A DNA stretch of 64,000 bases, taken from NCBI RefSeq assembly GCF_011299555.1, contig NZ_CP049857.1:2790001-2854000 (forward strand), written 5' to 3'. A program made the position numbers and the translations under genes. This document shows positions 30,479 through 39,994 of this stretch, piece after piece (the first letter of the stretch is position 1; each line of letters opens with the position of its first letter). The notes below the pieces were generated by a model, which was given only the letters and a program-made list of their open reading frames with translations, had not been told where the DNA came from and searched no databases. The DNA comes from Dysgonomonas sp. HDW5A. GTDB taxonomy: Bacteria; Bacteroidota; Bacteroidia; Bacteroidales; Dysgonomonadaceae.

Positions 30479-32746
30479 TTATTTATAAGGAATAACCATA
30501 CTCTCTCTCTTTTCTAATAGATAATTAATATTGCTTCCTATGCGAACAATTTTGACAATTCCATTCAGTCTATCAATTCCATATATATTAAAAGCATCTT
30601 CTGCGACAGTGCCAGACTTTCGTGGAAGATCACTAAGTCCATCACGCCATGGTGATACAAAAGCGTTGCCACAAGTGATGTTTAGTACTAGTTGTTTATG
30701 AGTAGTTCCATTTAGATAACCAACAAAGTCACCATGTAAGTGCCCATTTGCATATGCGATAAATTCGACTCCAGAGTTTATTCCTGTTGAAAAATTTGCA
30801 TTTATGTCTACTGATTTTACTGCTCCACTTTGATTATATGATTTATTTATAGAGGTCTTGCTTATAAAAGCATCTATGATGTCAGCAATAGGTGATCCTG
30901 TAATATTCGTCATTATTTCTGTATAAAACATTTGGCTTTGCCAGAACTTAGAGTAATTAACATCTTTATTCCATGAGTGGCAAGGTTGGTGCATCAATAT
31001 AAATATCCCATAACCTGTGGGAGTTGACTTTAGTGTATTAATAAACCAATTTATCTGATCAGGTAATAAATACCGTGCATGCCTAGTTGTACCTCCATAC
31101 TGATATTCATTTAGTGCTATAATTCTTATTTTTTTACTGGTCAAATCATTATAATAATAGCCTTTACCTTCATTAACCATATTCATTTTGGAGTCGATAT
31201 CAGTAAAAAAACGAGCGTGCTGCATGGTATCTGTTTGTGATATTGCATTTTCATTTTCATGATTACCTAATACGTGATACATTTTGATATTAGCAGCTAA
31301 GGCTTTAGTTTTATAATAGCTGAAATCATCATCATATTTAAGGCTAACAATGTCACCTGTTATGAATGCAGCATCAATTTGTAAATGTTCGCAATATTTG
31401 ATGAAATTGCTTAGCCTTACTGGATCTTCGTGATAATCCGATGTATGTGCAAAAAAGGGTATATCAGTTTCATTCGTTGTATTTTGAGTGTCAAATTTTT
31501 TGCGAATAGCTAGTGCAGCTTTTTCAGCTTCTTTGTTTCTTAGAATAACGTCTGTGGTGGCGATTGTTGTTCCACTTTCAGTAGTCGGAGCGATCAATTC
31601 AAAACCGATATCTCCAAATTCAGCAGGTGTTATATTTGTCCCTGATGTTTTACTGAATGCAAAGCGTATCTTAGTAGATGGTGTTAAGTTCCACTTTCTA
31701 GGTGTTGTTTGCCAGTCAGTTACAGATGTAAGACCAGCTTCAGTGTATTGAAACATTATATATCTATATCCTGTATTAATATTTCTTACTTCAAATTTAG
31801 TAGGATAATAATTTGTAGTTCGGATGCGTGTTGTATTTATGATGTTAGAGCCATCTCCACTAGATATAGCTCCCTGCTCTATATCAGTTGTTAAATCAAT
31901 GTTTTTAAATAATTCAGACTCTAACGCATCTACACGCTTTCCAAGTGTTGATGTAAAATCAGCAATAGTGACATTAATCGGATTTATAACAATAGATAAA
32001 GGAAGTTCTAGACTGCCTCCATTCTGAAAACAAGAACTACCTCTTATATAGTTTACACCTAATGGGACTACTATATCAAAGTCAATAATTTTGCGTCTAC
32101 CTGCTGCTGTTGTTTCTGCTTTTGTCAAATCAAAGATAGATGTAACAAAACTGGTTTCGGTGTTAGAACTATAACCGGCTATTCCTGAATTTGAGGCATT
32201 TATTCCCGAATTATATGCAAAACACCCGCTTATACGTAAAACATCACCTACTCTTACTTTTATAAAGTTCGTGTAATGGTAATCAGCACTAGTTAATTTA
32301 ACCCCTGTAAATGGTTGTATATATCCTCCTGATACTAGTGCTCCTTCGATGTTTTTTCCACTACTAATGAATGATGCACCGATAGAATTCCAATTCCCCT
32401 CTATCCCCCAGCCATTAATATCTGCACCAATGTATTGCTCATTGATCCATCCTGTTGTGATCTTGTAAGCAATTATCTGCCCTGATGCTCTTAGATTTGA
32501 TACTACCGCATTACGAGCTGTTTGCTTATCGGGATAAGTTAATCCTGTGGTTTGAGTTATATTATAAATCGATTTGCTGGTGAGGTTGCCACCGCTTTCG
32601 CCGGTGTCGCCCTTATTTCCCTTCAATAATTTGATTGGGACTTTAACACTGTTGTTGTTGCTGTCAACCCCCAGGGTCAGTAAGTTGTCAATAGATGTAG
32701 CCTCAGGCAGATCGCTGACTTTTATAAGTTTAAGATTTTTACTCAT
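30479..32746 (-). CDS. Large tail protein with collagen-like stretch and C-terminal metallophosphoesterase
   Basis: This 755-residue protein has no signal peptide. It opens with a phage-fibre-like start, then a short collagen-like stretch (residues 42-53, KGNKGDTGESGG), a knob-like segment (TYPDKQTARNAVVSNLR), and a long beta-rich middle. From about residue 430 it carries a calcineurin-type metallophosphoesterase domain with all motifs: SDYHED (~437), TGDIV (~461), GNHEN (~495), MHQP (~584) and NGHLHGD (~665). This is a plausible receptor-binding or tail-tip protein whose enzyme domain would act on a surface phosphodiester, for example a teichoic-like or LPS phosphate, or simply bind it. The start overlaps the upstream gene stop as ATGA. 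The gene looks more A/T-rich than its neighbours, as adhesion genes often are. Confidence 0.78.
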   Translation of the reverse strand: MSKNLKLIKVSDLPEATSIDNLLTLGVDSNNNSVKVPIKLLKGNKGDTGESGGNLTSKSIYNITQTTGLTYPDKQTARNAVVSNLRASGQIIAYKITTGWINEQYIGADINGWGIEGNWNSIGASFISSGKNIEGALVSGGYIQPFTGVKLTSADYHYTNFIKVRVGDVLRISGCFAYNSGINASNSGIAGYSSNTETSFVTSIFDLTKAETTAAGRRKIIDFDIVVPLGVNYIRGSSCFQNGGSLELPLSIVINPINVTIADFTSTLGKRVDALESELFKNIDLTTDIEQGAISSGDGSNIINTTRIRTTNYYPTKFEVRNINTGYRYIMFQYTEAGLTSVTDWQTTPRKWNLTPSTKIRFAFSKTSGTNITPAEFGDIGFELIAPTTESGTTIATTDVILRNKEAEKAALAIRKKFDTQNTTNETDIPFFAHTSDYHEDPVRLSNFIKYCEHLQIDAAFITGDIVSLKYDDDFSYYKTKALAANIKMYHVLGNHENENAISQTDTMQHARFFTDIDSKMNMVNEGKGYYYNDLTSKKIRIIALNEYQYGGTTRHARYLLPDQINWFINTLKSTPTGYGIFILMHQPCHSWNKDVNYSKFWQSQMFYTEIMTNITGSPIADIIDAFISKTSINKSYNQSGAVKSVDINANFSTGINSGVEFIAYANGHLHGDFVGYLNGTTHKQLVLNITCGNAFVSPWRDGLSDLPRKSGTVAEDAFNIYGIDRLNGIVKIVRIGSNINYLLEKRESMVIPYK

Positions 32747-33315
32747 GCAATTTCTATTATGTAATTTATATTTGTGATATCACTCTCTTCGGTAATGATG
32801 CCGGATAGAATTTCGCTGCCTAATATAGCAGTGCTTACTGCATCGGAATTCACTTCGAAGATCGGGTAGATCGAATTTTTCTCTAATTTGATAGTTATAC
32901 CGTTCGATTCGCCGTTCTGTCCGGTTTGTCCTGAGTACGAAAGTTTTGCCCCTCCGTCCGAACCAAATGTAAAATGCTTGTCGTTAATTGTTCGGAATAC
33001 GACAACGTACCTGCCGTATACCGCATACCTGAGCCAAGTGATAAGGTCGTTGCTGAGAGTCCGGATGAATGTGTTGACTTCTTGTTTATATATGCCGTTT
33101 CCGACAGATTCTTTCATATTGGTTTCTTGTACACACCCCAACTCAAAAAAGATATTTTCTTTGTGTATAGCATCCACATAGTTCGAATTATAGAGGCTGT
33201 CATCTTTAAATTTATAGCTAATAAAATCGTCGATGTTGAGTAGCCAGATATGTGAGATACCTCCTAAGTTGTATTCTGTGAGGTTATCGATACCTCTTGT
33301 CAGTTTATAGGCCAT
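32743..33315 (-). CDS. Tail-tube-like structural protein, paralogue of 39386-39946
   Basis: This 190-residue protein has a beta-rich, signal-less sequence. Its opening (KLTRGIDNLTEYNLGGISHIWLLNID) resembles that of the protein at 39386-39946 (KLTANITKDNCQYQIAGIKSVYLINYD), and both contain a central segment of the form RYVVVFRTINDKHFTFGSDGG / RFIAIVVDKSGRAVVLGRNNG. I infer divergent copies of a tail-tube fold, one perhaps a tail-tip or distal protein. It is coupled (ATGA) to the metallophosphoesterase tail protein and has the regulon motif 10 nt before its start. Confidence 0.65.
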   Translation of the reverse strand: MAYKLTRGIDNLTEYNLGGISHIWLLNIDDFISYKFKDDSLYNSNYVDAIHKENIFFELGCVQETNMKESVGNGIYKQEVNTFIRTLSNDLITWLRYAVYGRYVVVFRTINDKHFTFGSDGGAKLSYSGQTGQNGESNGITIKLEKNSIYPIFEVNSDAVSTAILGSEILSGIITEESDITNINYIIEIA

Positions 33316-33325
33316 CTTTTTATTG

Positions 33326-33336
33326 TATAGATAAAT
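33326..33336 (-). promoter_or_regulatory. Particle-regulon motif before the tail-protein operon
   Basis: The minus strand reads ATTTATCTATA, ending 10 nt before the start at 33315, followed by AATAAAAAGATG. Confidence 0.7.
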
Positions 33337-33388
33337 TTCATATAAGCAGTAAAATTGAATATTTGTGTAAAATAATTTATAAAATAAT

Positions 33389-33396
33389 TAGATTTG
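33389..33396 (+). promoter_or_regulatory. -7 promoter box upstream of the TonB-dependent receptor
   Basis: TAGATTTG fits TAnnTTTG, with a TTTG 23 nt upstream (slightly long spacing). It would give a leader of about 130 nt. Confidence 0.45.
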
Positions 33397-33533
33397 TAAT
33401 GTAAACTTGTTTATGTTTGCGTTCATGAATTAAGAACTTGAAAGTCTTTAATGATATATTTTATAAGTATAATAAGATTCAGTTATTGTTCTGACCAAAC
33501 CAAAAATAGCTCTGTGAGTTTAAAATAAGCCCG

Positions 33534-35690
33534 ATGAAAACAATTTACACTTGCCTGATAATTATGTCTTTTACAATGTTAGTAGCCAATTTATATGGAC
33601 AAACAAATTTGATAAAAGGATTGGTCTCTGATATAAATGATATCCCTCTAGCTTTTGCTAATGTTTCGATAGTTGGAACAATCGATGGAACCAGCTCCGA
33701 AGACGATGGAACATTTGTATTAGAAACATCTGCTTCGGGAGCAGCCGTCTTGAAAGTGACATTGCTAGGATATGAAGATTACAGTATCGAAATTGAGGTG
33801 CCACAGTCGGAAAAGTTTATCATAAAACTAAGACCCAATGCAAAAGTATTGTCCGAAGTAGTAGTTTCTGCAAGTAGTTTTCAGCTAAAAGGAGGGGTTC
33901 AGGGAGATGTCAAAAATGCCGTGGAATTAGTGACTGTTGCCGGATCGGATGGCGATTTGTACAGAGCAATGGCTGTCTTACCCGGAGTACAAGCTGCCGG
34001 ATCGGATGGCAAGCTACTGGTAAGGGGAGGAGAGAGTCGCGAGTCGCAGACATATATAGATGGTATGCACGTGTTGAATCCTTACAGCTCCATGCCCGAA
34101 AATACAGCAGCCAGAGGACGTTATTCACCCTTTTTATTTGATGGAATCAGTTTTCAGTTGGGAGGATATTCATCTGAATACTCTCAAGGGTTGTCGAGCA
34201 TTTTACCATTATCGACAAAAGACGAAAGTAAGTTTTCTAAATTAGGAATCAATATACTGAATGTAGGAGCAGGAGCGGGCGGTACTAAATCGTGGGCAGG
34301 TGGTTCGGCCTCTTTTAATCTCGATTATACTAATTTAGGGCCTTATGAAAACCTATTGTATCCGAGTGATCGCCAAACATGGCTCAAACCCTACTCAACA
34401 TTGGCTGCACAAAACCAATTGAGGTTTTCCCTCGGTGAAAACTCCGTTCTTAAAACTTATTTTGCGTATGATAAAACCCGGTTTGGAAGGGTGACCAAGA
34501 ATAATTTTCCGACCACCGAACGTAATCTTGATTTTAACGAGGACAATACATACTTGAATACCACATTCCACACCAAATCAAAATCGGGATTCGATTTCTT
34601 TTCTGGAATAGCTCTTTCGATGAATGACCGAAAAATAAATAGTGGATTGATTGCTAACGACAGGGTTAAGATGAAAGAGTCCGAATTACATCTGAAAGTA
34701 AAAGGCTCGAAACGATTTAGCAATATATACAGGCTGGGCATAGGAGCCGAATCGATGATCCGCAAGTATGACTTTTCGTATGCTGATACACTGTCTTATG
34801 GTTCTGATATATACCATTCTATTGATGGTGTGTATGCTTCGAACGATTTTATACTGACATCTAATTTATTTCTGAACGTGTCTTCCCGTTTGGAATATAC
34901 TTCGATCAATAAATCATGGAATATTCTACCTCGCATATCCCTGAGCTATGACTATAAGGGGTATACTCTTTTAGCTACCTATGGTAAATATCAGCAATTG
35001 GCAGATAAAGATTATCTTTTGTATAACAATCGGTTAGGGACTGAAATCTGCGAACATTATCTTTTCGGAATACACCATCAATCTCAAAATAAGATATATC
35101 GAGCCGAGTTTTACCATAAGGAATACAATAATCTGGTAACAGGCGGTAACTATAATTATCGATCGTCGGGCAATGGATTCAGTAATGGTATCGATTTGTT
35201 TTTTAGCGATACCCGTTTTTTGAAACATTGGCAATACACACTTGCTTATTCCTATAATAATTCGAAACGTAGTTATCTCGAATATACAGAGAGGGTTACC
35301 CCCACGTACATTACGCAGCATAATGCGGCAGTGACTATAAAGTATGACTTGTTTAAATACAAAACAATCTGGGGGATTACGAATCGCTTTGCAAGTGGAC
35401 GTGCGTACCACGACCCAAATAAAGAGGGAACGATGAATGCCGAAACACCGTTGTTTAACAGTCTCGATTTTTGTGTGACTTATCTGGCTCATAAAAAGGT
35501 AATTGTTTATGCTTCGGCTTCCAATATACTGAATCGTTCGAATGTGTTCGGATATAATTATTCGGACGAGAAGAACGCTCAAGGAAAATTCGATAGGGTA
35601 GCGGTGCAATCCGAACGGAATCAATTCTTTGTTATCGGTTTATTTATAACATTGGGAGGAGATAAGGCCTATGACCCGTCGACTTTCTAA
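33534..35690 (+). CDS. TonB-dependent outer-membrane receptor with carboxypeptidase-regulatory-like domain
   Basis: This 718-residue protein has a signal peptide ending VANLYGQ. A carboxypeptidase-regulatory-like beta domain (residues about 25-105, IKGLVSDINDIPLAFANVSIVGT) is followed by the plug (VELVTVAGSDGDLYRAMAVLPGVQ...RGGESRESQTYIDGMHV) and a beta barrel ending in YDPSTF. It has no SusD partner, and the plug resembles that of small-ligand receptors more than SusC. The ligand is unknown. It stands alone between the tail-protein operon (divergent) and the 460-bp repeat. Confidence 0.92.
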   Translation: MKTIYTCLIIMSFTMLVANLYGQTNLIKGLVSDINDIPLAFANVSIVGTIDGTSSEDDGTFVLETSASGAAVLKVTLLGYEDYSIEIEVPQSEKFIIKLRPNAKVLSEVVVSASSFQLKGGVQGDVKNAVELVTVAGSDGDLYRAMAVLPGVQAAGSDGKLLVRGGESRESQTYIDGMHVLNPYSSMPENTAARGRYSPFLFDGISFQLGGYSSEYSQGLSSILPLSTKDESKFSKLGINILNVGAGAGGTKSWAGGSASFNLDYTNLGPYENLLYPSDRQTWLKPYSTLAAQNQLRFSLGENSVLKTYFAYDKTRFGRVTKNNFPTTERNLDFNEDNTYLNTTFHTKSKSGFDFFSGIALSMNDRKINSGLIANDRVKMKESELHLKVKGSKRFSNIYRLGIGAESMIRKYDFSYADTLSYGSDIYHSIDGVYASNDFILTSNLFLNVSSRLEYTSINKSWNILPRISLSYDYKGYTLLATYGKYQQLADKDYLLYNNRLGTEICEHYLFGIHHQSQNKIYRAEFYHKEYNNLVTGGNYNYRSSGNGFSNGIDLFFSDTRFLKHWQYTLAYSYNNSKRSYLEYTERVTPTYITQHNAAVTIKYDLFKYKTIWGITNRFASGRAYHDPNKEGTMNAETPLFNSLDFCVTYLAHKKVIVYASASNILNRSNVFGYNYSDEKNAQGKFDRVAVQSERNQFFVIGLFITLGGDKAYDPSTF

Positions 35691-35724
35691 ATGTCACTCA
35701 GTAGGTTATTGTTGGTGTTTCAAT

Positions 35725-36184
35725 GTTCTCTTATTACTAACGCACCCTATGGGTTTGTTTTTCATTTTGCCTTGATGCAAAACGAAACAAAAGATCAAGA
35801 CTGAGCCTTTTGCCCGACCCGCTTAGGACTCAAAAGCTAAAACAAAAGAAAAACGTTTAACGAATGATATTCTTTTGTTTCTTAACGCTTTCTTCATCCT
35901 GCGGGTACCCCGTGCAAACGCCAAGGTCGAGAAGCCTGACGGACAAAAGCCATTTGCAGGCGTCAGTCCCAGTGCATCAGAGGCACAGCCGTTGGCTGAC
36001 AAGCGAAGCAGGCGTAAAACTAAACATGCCGATAGGCAGTAGGTTTAGTTTAGCTCACAAGCGTAGTCGGACAGGCGAGCCACACAGCACAAAGCCTTTT
36101 TGATTCCTTTTGCGGCTTTGGGCAAAAGGAATGCAAGTAATCTTTGATTACGCGCAGTAAAATAAATGTTAGAAATAAAAGAAC
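35725..36184. mobile_element. 460-bp element with terminal inverted repeats, copy A (MITE-like)
   Basis: The ends form an imperfect inverted repeat (GTTCTCTTATTACTAAC against GTTAGAAATAAAAGAAC, 15 of 17 paired). The interior is near-identical, in the opposite orientation, to 61612-62071, which has exactly the same length. It is moderately GC-rich compared with its surroundings. No transposase is encoded, and the open frames inside it are incidental. No target duplication is evident. Confidence 0.8.
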
Positions 36185-36255
36185 AGTTATTTAAACTACT
36201 TTATCTTATAAATAATTAGAATCAAACGTATTATAAATTAAAAACAAATTGAATT

Positions 36256-36900
36256 ATGAAAACTTTAATTATCAACCTGCTTTTGTTCGCTCTATGTAGT
36301 ATTTGTACATCTGCCCAAACGACAGATGATGTGTATCTCAAAGGCATGAACAGTGCTATTGCTCAGATGGATACCGTTAAAACGGTTTCATCTATTAAAA
36401 AAGTACGAAATCAGTTCGATAGAATCTCTCAAAAGTATTCCGATCAGTGGTTGCCTCTTTATTATGTGGCTTACGGCAATTTGGAAATGGTATTTCGTAA
36501 CCCGAAAGCAGCCGATGCCCAATCGCTATTGGCTGATGCTAAAGAAAAGATAAGTAGACTAGAGAAAATGAAGGGAGCAAATAAATCGGAGCTAAGCACC
36601 TTATGGGGATATTATTACAATGCTTTGATAGCAACAGATCCCGCAACAAATGGTGAGAAATTCTACAATGATGCGATGTCGAACTACAAAAAAGCAATCG
36701 AATTGGATGCAAATAATCCCCGTCCGATATTCTTATTGGCTGTTTTTGAACAGAATTTGCCTTCGTTTCTACAATCAGGCAAAGACTATTGCAGCGAATT
36801 GAGAAGGGCGGAAGAACTTTATAATAAGTCGAGAAGCCAAATAAATGAAATTCGCTGGGGCGAAAACTTTCTTGTAACGTTACTCGAAAAGTGTCAATAA
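36256..36900 (+). CDS. Exported TPR-like protein, unknown function
   Basis: This 214-residue protein has a signal peptide (LIINLLLFALCSICTSAQ). The mature part is all helical, with tetratricopeptide-like helix pairs (LPLYYVAYGNLEMVFRNPKAADAQSLLADAKEKI, FYNDAMSNYKKAIELDANNPRPIFLLAVF), a form usual in periplasmic scaffold or chaperone proteins of Bacteroidota. No closer function is visible. It lies alone between two repeats. Confidence 0.75.
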   Translation: MKTLIINLLLFALCSICTSAQTTDDVYLKGMNSAIAQMDTVKTVSSIKKVRNQFDRISQKYSDQWLPLYYVAYGNLEMVFRNPKAADAQSLLADAKEKISRLEKMKGANKSELSTLWGYYYNALIATDPATNGEKFYNDAMSNYKKAIELDANNPRPIFLLAVFEQNLPSFLQSGKDYCSELRRAEELYNKSRSQINEIRWGENFLVTLLEKCQ

Positions 36901-36992
36901 GCTTCACAAACTTCTAAACTTAAAATAGCAATAAAGGTTTGTATAAGTTACATACTAAAAAATATATATCTTTATACTTTATAAGTAAAAGA

Positions 36993-37074
36993 AAATATTT
37001 GATTATACATTTTAAAGGCATAACAACCTATTGTTGTTTTGCTTTCCAAAGCAATAAATAGTTCTGCGAACTTA
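36993..37074. repeat. ~85-bp dispersed repeat, copy a
   Basis: The unit runs from AATATTT...ATTTTAAA through GTTTTGC, CCAAAGCAATAAATAG and TTCTGCGAACTTA. The other copies are at 40997, 46829, 50958, 59630 and 60744. It ends 11 nt before the gene at 37086. Confidence 0.75.
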
Positions 37075-37085
37075 ATATCTGGATA

Positions 37086-37709
37086 ATGGAAAATAATTTT
37101 AATGAACAAGATAGCCTCAAGTTAATCAATGAAATGATTACGCAGGCACGAAACAATTTTAGGAAAGGGGCAGGCAACAGCTTTATATTGTGGGGATATA
37201 CGATTGCCATATTGGGAATGTTGAATTTTATTCTCTTGCATATTGTTGAACCTGCATACTGTACCAATTATGTATGGCTTATGACTATACCCGTATTTAT
37301 TGGCAACTATTGGTACGAATCGAAGAGAGCCAAACGAGCAGCAGTAACTACCCATCTCGACAAGGTAGTAACAACTATCTGGCTGGGCTTTTTCATCTCA
37401 AATCTGGTCTTTATAGGCTCTATTTTCTTTATAGCCATCAATTGGAAAACGTATATACCATATCTGTTTATTACTCCTATTATAATGATTATGGTAGGAT
37501 TAGCCTTGTTTATTACAGCTAAAGTATATCGTTTCAAACCGTATTTTTACGGGGCTTGTATCTTTTGGTTGGGAGCTGTTTTATGCATCGTGCAGTATTC
37601 TTGGGTTGAGAGTATCGATCTTGAGTTTATAATATTATCAGTATCCATGATTTTAGGTTTTGTTATTCCCGGACATATACTGAATCGAAAAGCAGAATCT
37701 AATGTTTAA
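37086..37709 (+). CDS. Polytopic membrane protein paired with a wHTH regulator
   Basis: This 207-residue protein has six predicted membrane segments (SFILWGYTIAILGMLNFILL, VWLMTIPVFIGNYW, IWLGFFISNLVFIGSIFFI, YIPYLFITPIIMIMVGLALF, GACIFWLGAVLCI, FIILSVSMILGFVIPGHI) after a short soluble N-terminus. It overlaps the downstream winged-helix gene by 8 bp. The pair, membrane protein plus small helix-turn-helix protein, is a familiar Bacteroidota arrangement, but I cannot assign a function. Confidence 0.8.
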   Translation: MENNFNEQDSLKLINEMITQARNNFRKGAGNSFILWGYTIAILGMLNFILLHIVEPAYCTNYVWLMTIPVFIGNYWYESKRAKRAAVTTHLDKVVTTIWLGFFISNLVFIGSIFFIAINWKTYIPYLFITPIIMIMVGLALFITAKVYRFKPYFYGACIFWLGAVLCIVQYSWVESIDLEFIILSVSMILGFVIPGHILNRKAESNV

Positions 37710-37986
37710 AGAACTCGATCCGTTGTTGCATTCTCAGTTACGGCTGGCAGTAGTATCATTGCTACTATCGGTCGAAGAAGCCGACTTTGTCTTTATTCGG
37801 GAGAAGACAAAAGCTACGGCAGGTAATTTGAGTGTGCAGATCGAAAAACTGAGTGAAGCCGGATATATAGAAGTCCGTAAATTTATAGATGGAAAAAGAC
37901 CTCGTACCGTTTGTAAAATAACCGAAAAAGGTATCAATGCCTTTAATTTGTATGTAAAAGCTTTACAGGATTATATAAATAAGTAA
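37702..37986 (+). CDS. Winged-helix transcriptional regulator (HTH_34-like)
   Basis: This 94-residue protein is a compact winged helix: LDPLLHSQLRLAVVSLLLSV, ADFVFIREKTKATAGNLSVQIEKLSEAGYIEVRKF, and the wing GKRPRTVCKITEKGINAF. This is the MarR/PadR-like HTH_34 type. It is translationally coupled to the membrane protein before it and likely regulates that operon. The 286 bp that follow contain no gene. Confidence 0.88.
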   Translation: MFKELDPLLHSQLRLAVVSLLLSVEEADFVFIREKTKATAGNLSVQIEKLSEAGYIEVRKFIDGKRPRTVCKITEKGINAFNLYVKALQDYINK

Positions 37987-38237
37987 TAATGCGAATCGGT
38001 AAATTTATATCTTAATCAATAGAGTTTATATTCAATAGATTATTATATATATCATTTGTAGCGATTTGCTTCAACACAGAGAACACTAAGTTTTGCACCA
38101 TGTACGAATCCAGATACTTACAAATGGTGTTCTTTGTGAAAATATCATTGATGACTCTTACAGCCATTCGAAAACGATGATTCACTTTTTATACAATGAA
38201 ATCGAGAAATTGCGAATAATAAAAAAGCAATTAGCAT

Positions 38238-38245
38238 TACCTTTG
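38238..38245 (+). promoter_or_regulatory. -7 promoter box of the carbonic anhydrase gene
   Basis: TACCTTTG fits TAnnTTTG, 27 nt before the start at 38273. Confidence 0.5.
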
Positions 38246-38272
38246 TTGATGAACTAACAAAAGTGTATAAAT

Positions 38273-38923
38273 ATGTCTGATCAGGAAAAATATGACCAAA
38301 TATTTGAGTCAAATAACAGATGGATAGAAAAAAATAAAGTTGATAACCCGGGATTATTTAAATTATTAGCAGCAGATCAGCATCCCGATTTTCTGTATAT
38401 CGGATGTTCAGACAGCAGGGTACATCCCAATCAGGTTATGGGTTTGAAGCCGGGAGAGGTTTTTATTCACCGTAATATAGCAAACATGGTTGTATCAACC
38501 GACTTGAATATACTATCGGTGATTAATTATGCTGTAGAATACCTCAAAGTCAAATTTATTATTGTATGTGGTCATTACGGATGTGGAGGTATACAAGCCG
38601 CAATGAAAAACTCAGACTATGGCATACTTAACCCTTGGCTGCGAAATATACGGGATGTTTATCATATGCATAAAGAAGAACTTGATGCTATAGAGGATAT
38701 GACTTCAAGACATCGACGTCTTGTCGAACTCAATACGTATGAGCAATGCCGCAACATAATAAAAGTGGGCGAAGTGCAAAAATCTTATTATGAAAAAGGC
38801 TATCCCAAAGTGGCAGGGTGGATATTCGATATTAAAGATGCCCGACTTCATGACTTGTTCTTCGATATGGATGGAGAACTCCATAAAATCAAAGACATTT
38901 ATGATATTACAGGCAAATTTTAA
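38273..38923 (+). CDS. Beta-class carbonic anhydrase
   Basis: This 216-residue cytosolic zinc enzyme interconverts CO2 and bicarbonate. The zinc ligands are present: Cys45 with Asp47 and Arg49 in YIGCSDSR, then His101 and Cys104 in VCGHYGCGG. The rest (PGEVFIHRNIANMV, NYAVEYLKVKFIIV, KVAGWIFDIKDARLHD) matches the bacterial beta class across its full length. It is a single gene with its own promoter box and a hairpin (TTTAGCCCGC with GCGGGCTAAA, 38941-38967) just after the stop. Confidence 0.96.
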   Translation: MSDQEKYDQIFESNNRWIEKNKVDNPGLFKLLAADQHPDFLYIGCSDSRVHPNQVMGLKPGEVFIHRNIANMVVSTDLNILSVINYAVEYLKVKFIIVCGHYGCGGIQAAMKNSDYGILNPWLRNIRDVYHMHKEELDAIEDMTSRHRRLVELNTYEQCRNIIKVGEVQKSYYEKGYPKVAGWIFDIKDARLHDLFFDMDGELHKIKDIYDITGKF

Positions 38924-39028
38924 ATAGGCTGTTATTTTAATTTAGCCCGCTAAATCTGCGGGCTAAATCAAAATGTCTATCTTCACAAAGCATGAAGAAA
39001 GAAAAAGTAGGAACTTAAACGTATGTTC

Positions 39029-39253
39029 TTAATCTTCCTCCTCTTCGTCGTATTTTTCGAGTTCATCTTCGTAAAAGCCCAAAGCCTGCTCAATTAAATC
39101 CTGCATGGCTTCTTCTTCCACTTTCGATCCATCGAGAATCTCATATTCTTCGCTGTCTACATCCAATATAAAGCGAGGCTTTTCGGTATGTAATACGTAT
39201 GTATTCTCAGGATACTCTTCGTTATCGGCAATCAAAAATCTAGGTAATTCCAT
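39029..39253 (-). CDS. Small acidic conserved protein, unknown function
   Basis: This 74-residue protein is strongly acidic (ending EDELEKYDEEEED) with a beta-type N-terminus MELPRFLIADNEEYPENTYVLHTEKPRFILDV. Its form is that of small acidic proteins common in Bacteroidales, with no known function. It lies between the carbonic anhydrase and the capsid operon. Confidence 0.75.
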   Translation of the reverse strand: MELPRFLIADNEEYPENTYVLHTEKPRFILDVDSEEYEILDGSKVEEEAMQDLIEQALGFYEDELEKYDEEEED

Positions 39254-39336
39254 ATTATTCGTATTTGATGTTTATTATCTACAAAAGTAAAGATTATTAG
39301 ATGAGAATCTATGGTTTTTAAAGAGATAATAATGTA

Positions 39337-39361
39337 AAAGAGGAAGCAAAGCTTCCTCTTT
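39337..39361 (-). terminator. Terminator of the capsid operon
   Basis: AAAGAGGAAGC pairs with GCTTCCTCTTT over a 3-nt loop, 25 bp beyond the stop at 39386. It can work in both directions. Confidence 0.8.
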
Positions 39362-39385
39362 CTGTATATATTAAATTAAAACTAT

Positions 39386-39946
39386 TTATTCAGTAACCAC
39401 TACTGTCGGAGCCAGCGGTGTAATGACACTTTCGTTTTCCAAAAGCTTGGCTATTTCCAATTCAGTTCCGGCCAGAACCGTAGTCCATCCGTTGGCGTCT
39501 GCATCTGCAGCACCCGAAGCATAATTAAACGAAGTAGCACTCAACCCGTTGTTGCGACCCAATACAACAGCACGTCCCGATTTGTCGACAACGATAGCGA
39601 TAAATCGCCCCAAGCTCAACGCATCGCCCTGATTCATAGTGTTGTAATCGTATTCGCTAACCGTAAAGTTTACGGTGTGAGTACGGTATTTGCCACCGTT
39701 TCCATTTACAGCCAGTTCGTCAGTAAAAGAGGCTGTTCCCTCGGCAAAGTTGACTTTATAGATTGACTCAGACGAATCGAGAGTTATTTTGCTGATGATT
39801 TTGTTATCGATGGTAACACCGTCAGGATTCTTTTTAAATTCGAAAACAGGGTTTGCATCATAATTGATCAGATAAACTGATTTGATACCTGCTATCTGGT
39901 ATTGACAGTTATCTTTGGTAATATTTGCTGTTAATTTGCAAGACAT
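39386..39946 (-). CDS. Phage major tail tube-like protein
   Basis: This 186-residue beta-rich protein has no signal peptide. It directly follows the major capsid gene (48 bp), the usual place for a tail tube or head-decoration protein. The internal pattern, an opening beta segment then KITLDSSESIYKVNFAEGTASFTDEL, then FTVSEYDYNTMNQGDALSLGRFIAIVV, resembles tail-tube subunits, and the sequence is a distant paralogue of 32743-33315. A role as head decoration cannot be excluded. It belongs to the operon starting at 42270. Confidence 0.68.
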   Translation of the reverse strand: MSCKLTANITKDNCQYQIAGIKSVYLINYDANPVFEFKKNPDGVTIDNKIISKITLDSSESIYKVNFAEGTASFTDELAVNGNGGKYRTHTVNFTVSEYDYNTMNQGDALSLGRFIAIVVDKSGRAVVLGRNNGLSATSFNYASGAADADANGWTTVLAGTELEIAKLLENESVITPLAPTVVVTE

Positions 39947-39994
39947 AGATATATGTGTTTTATGTGTGAATAATCGTATTTATTAGCTGATAGA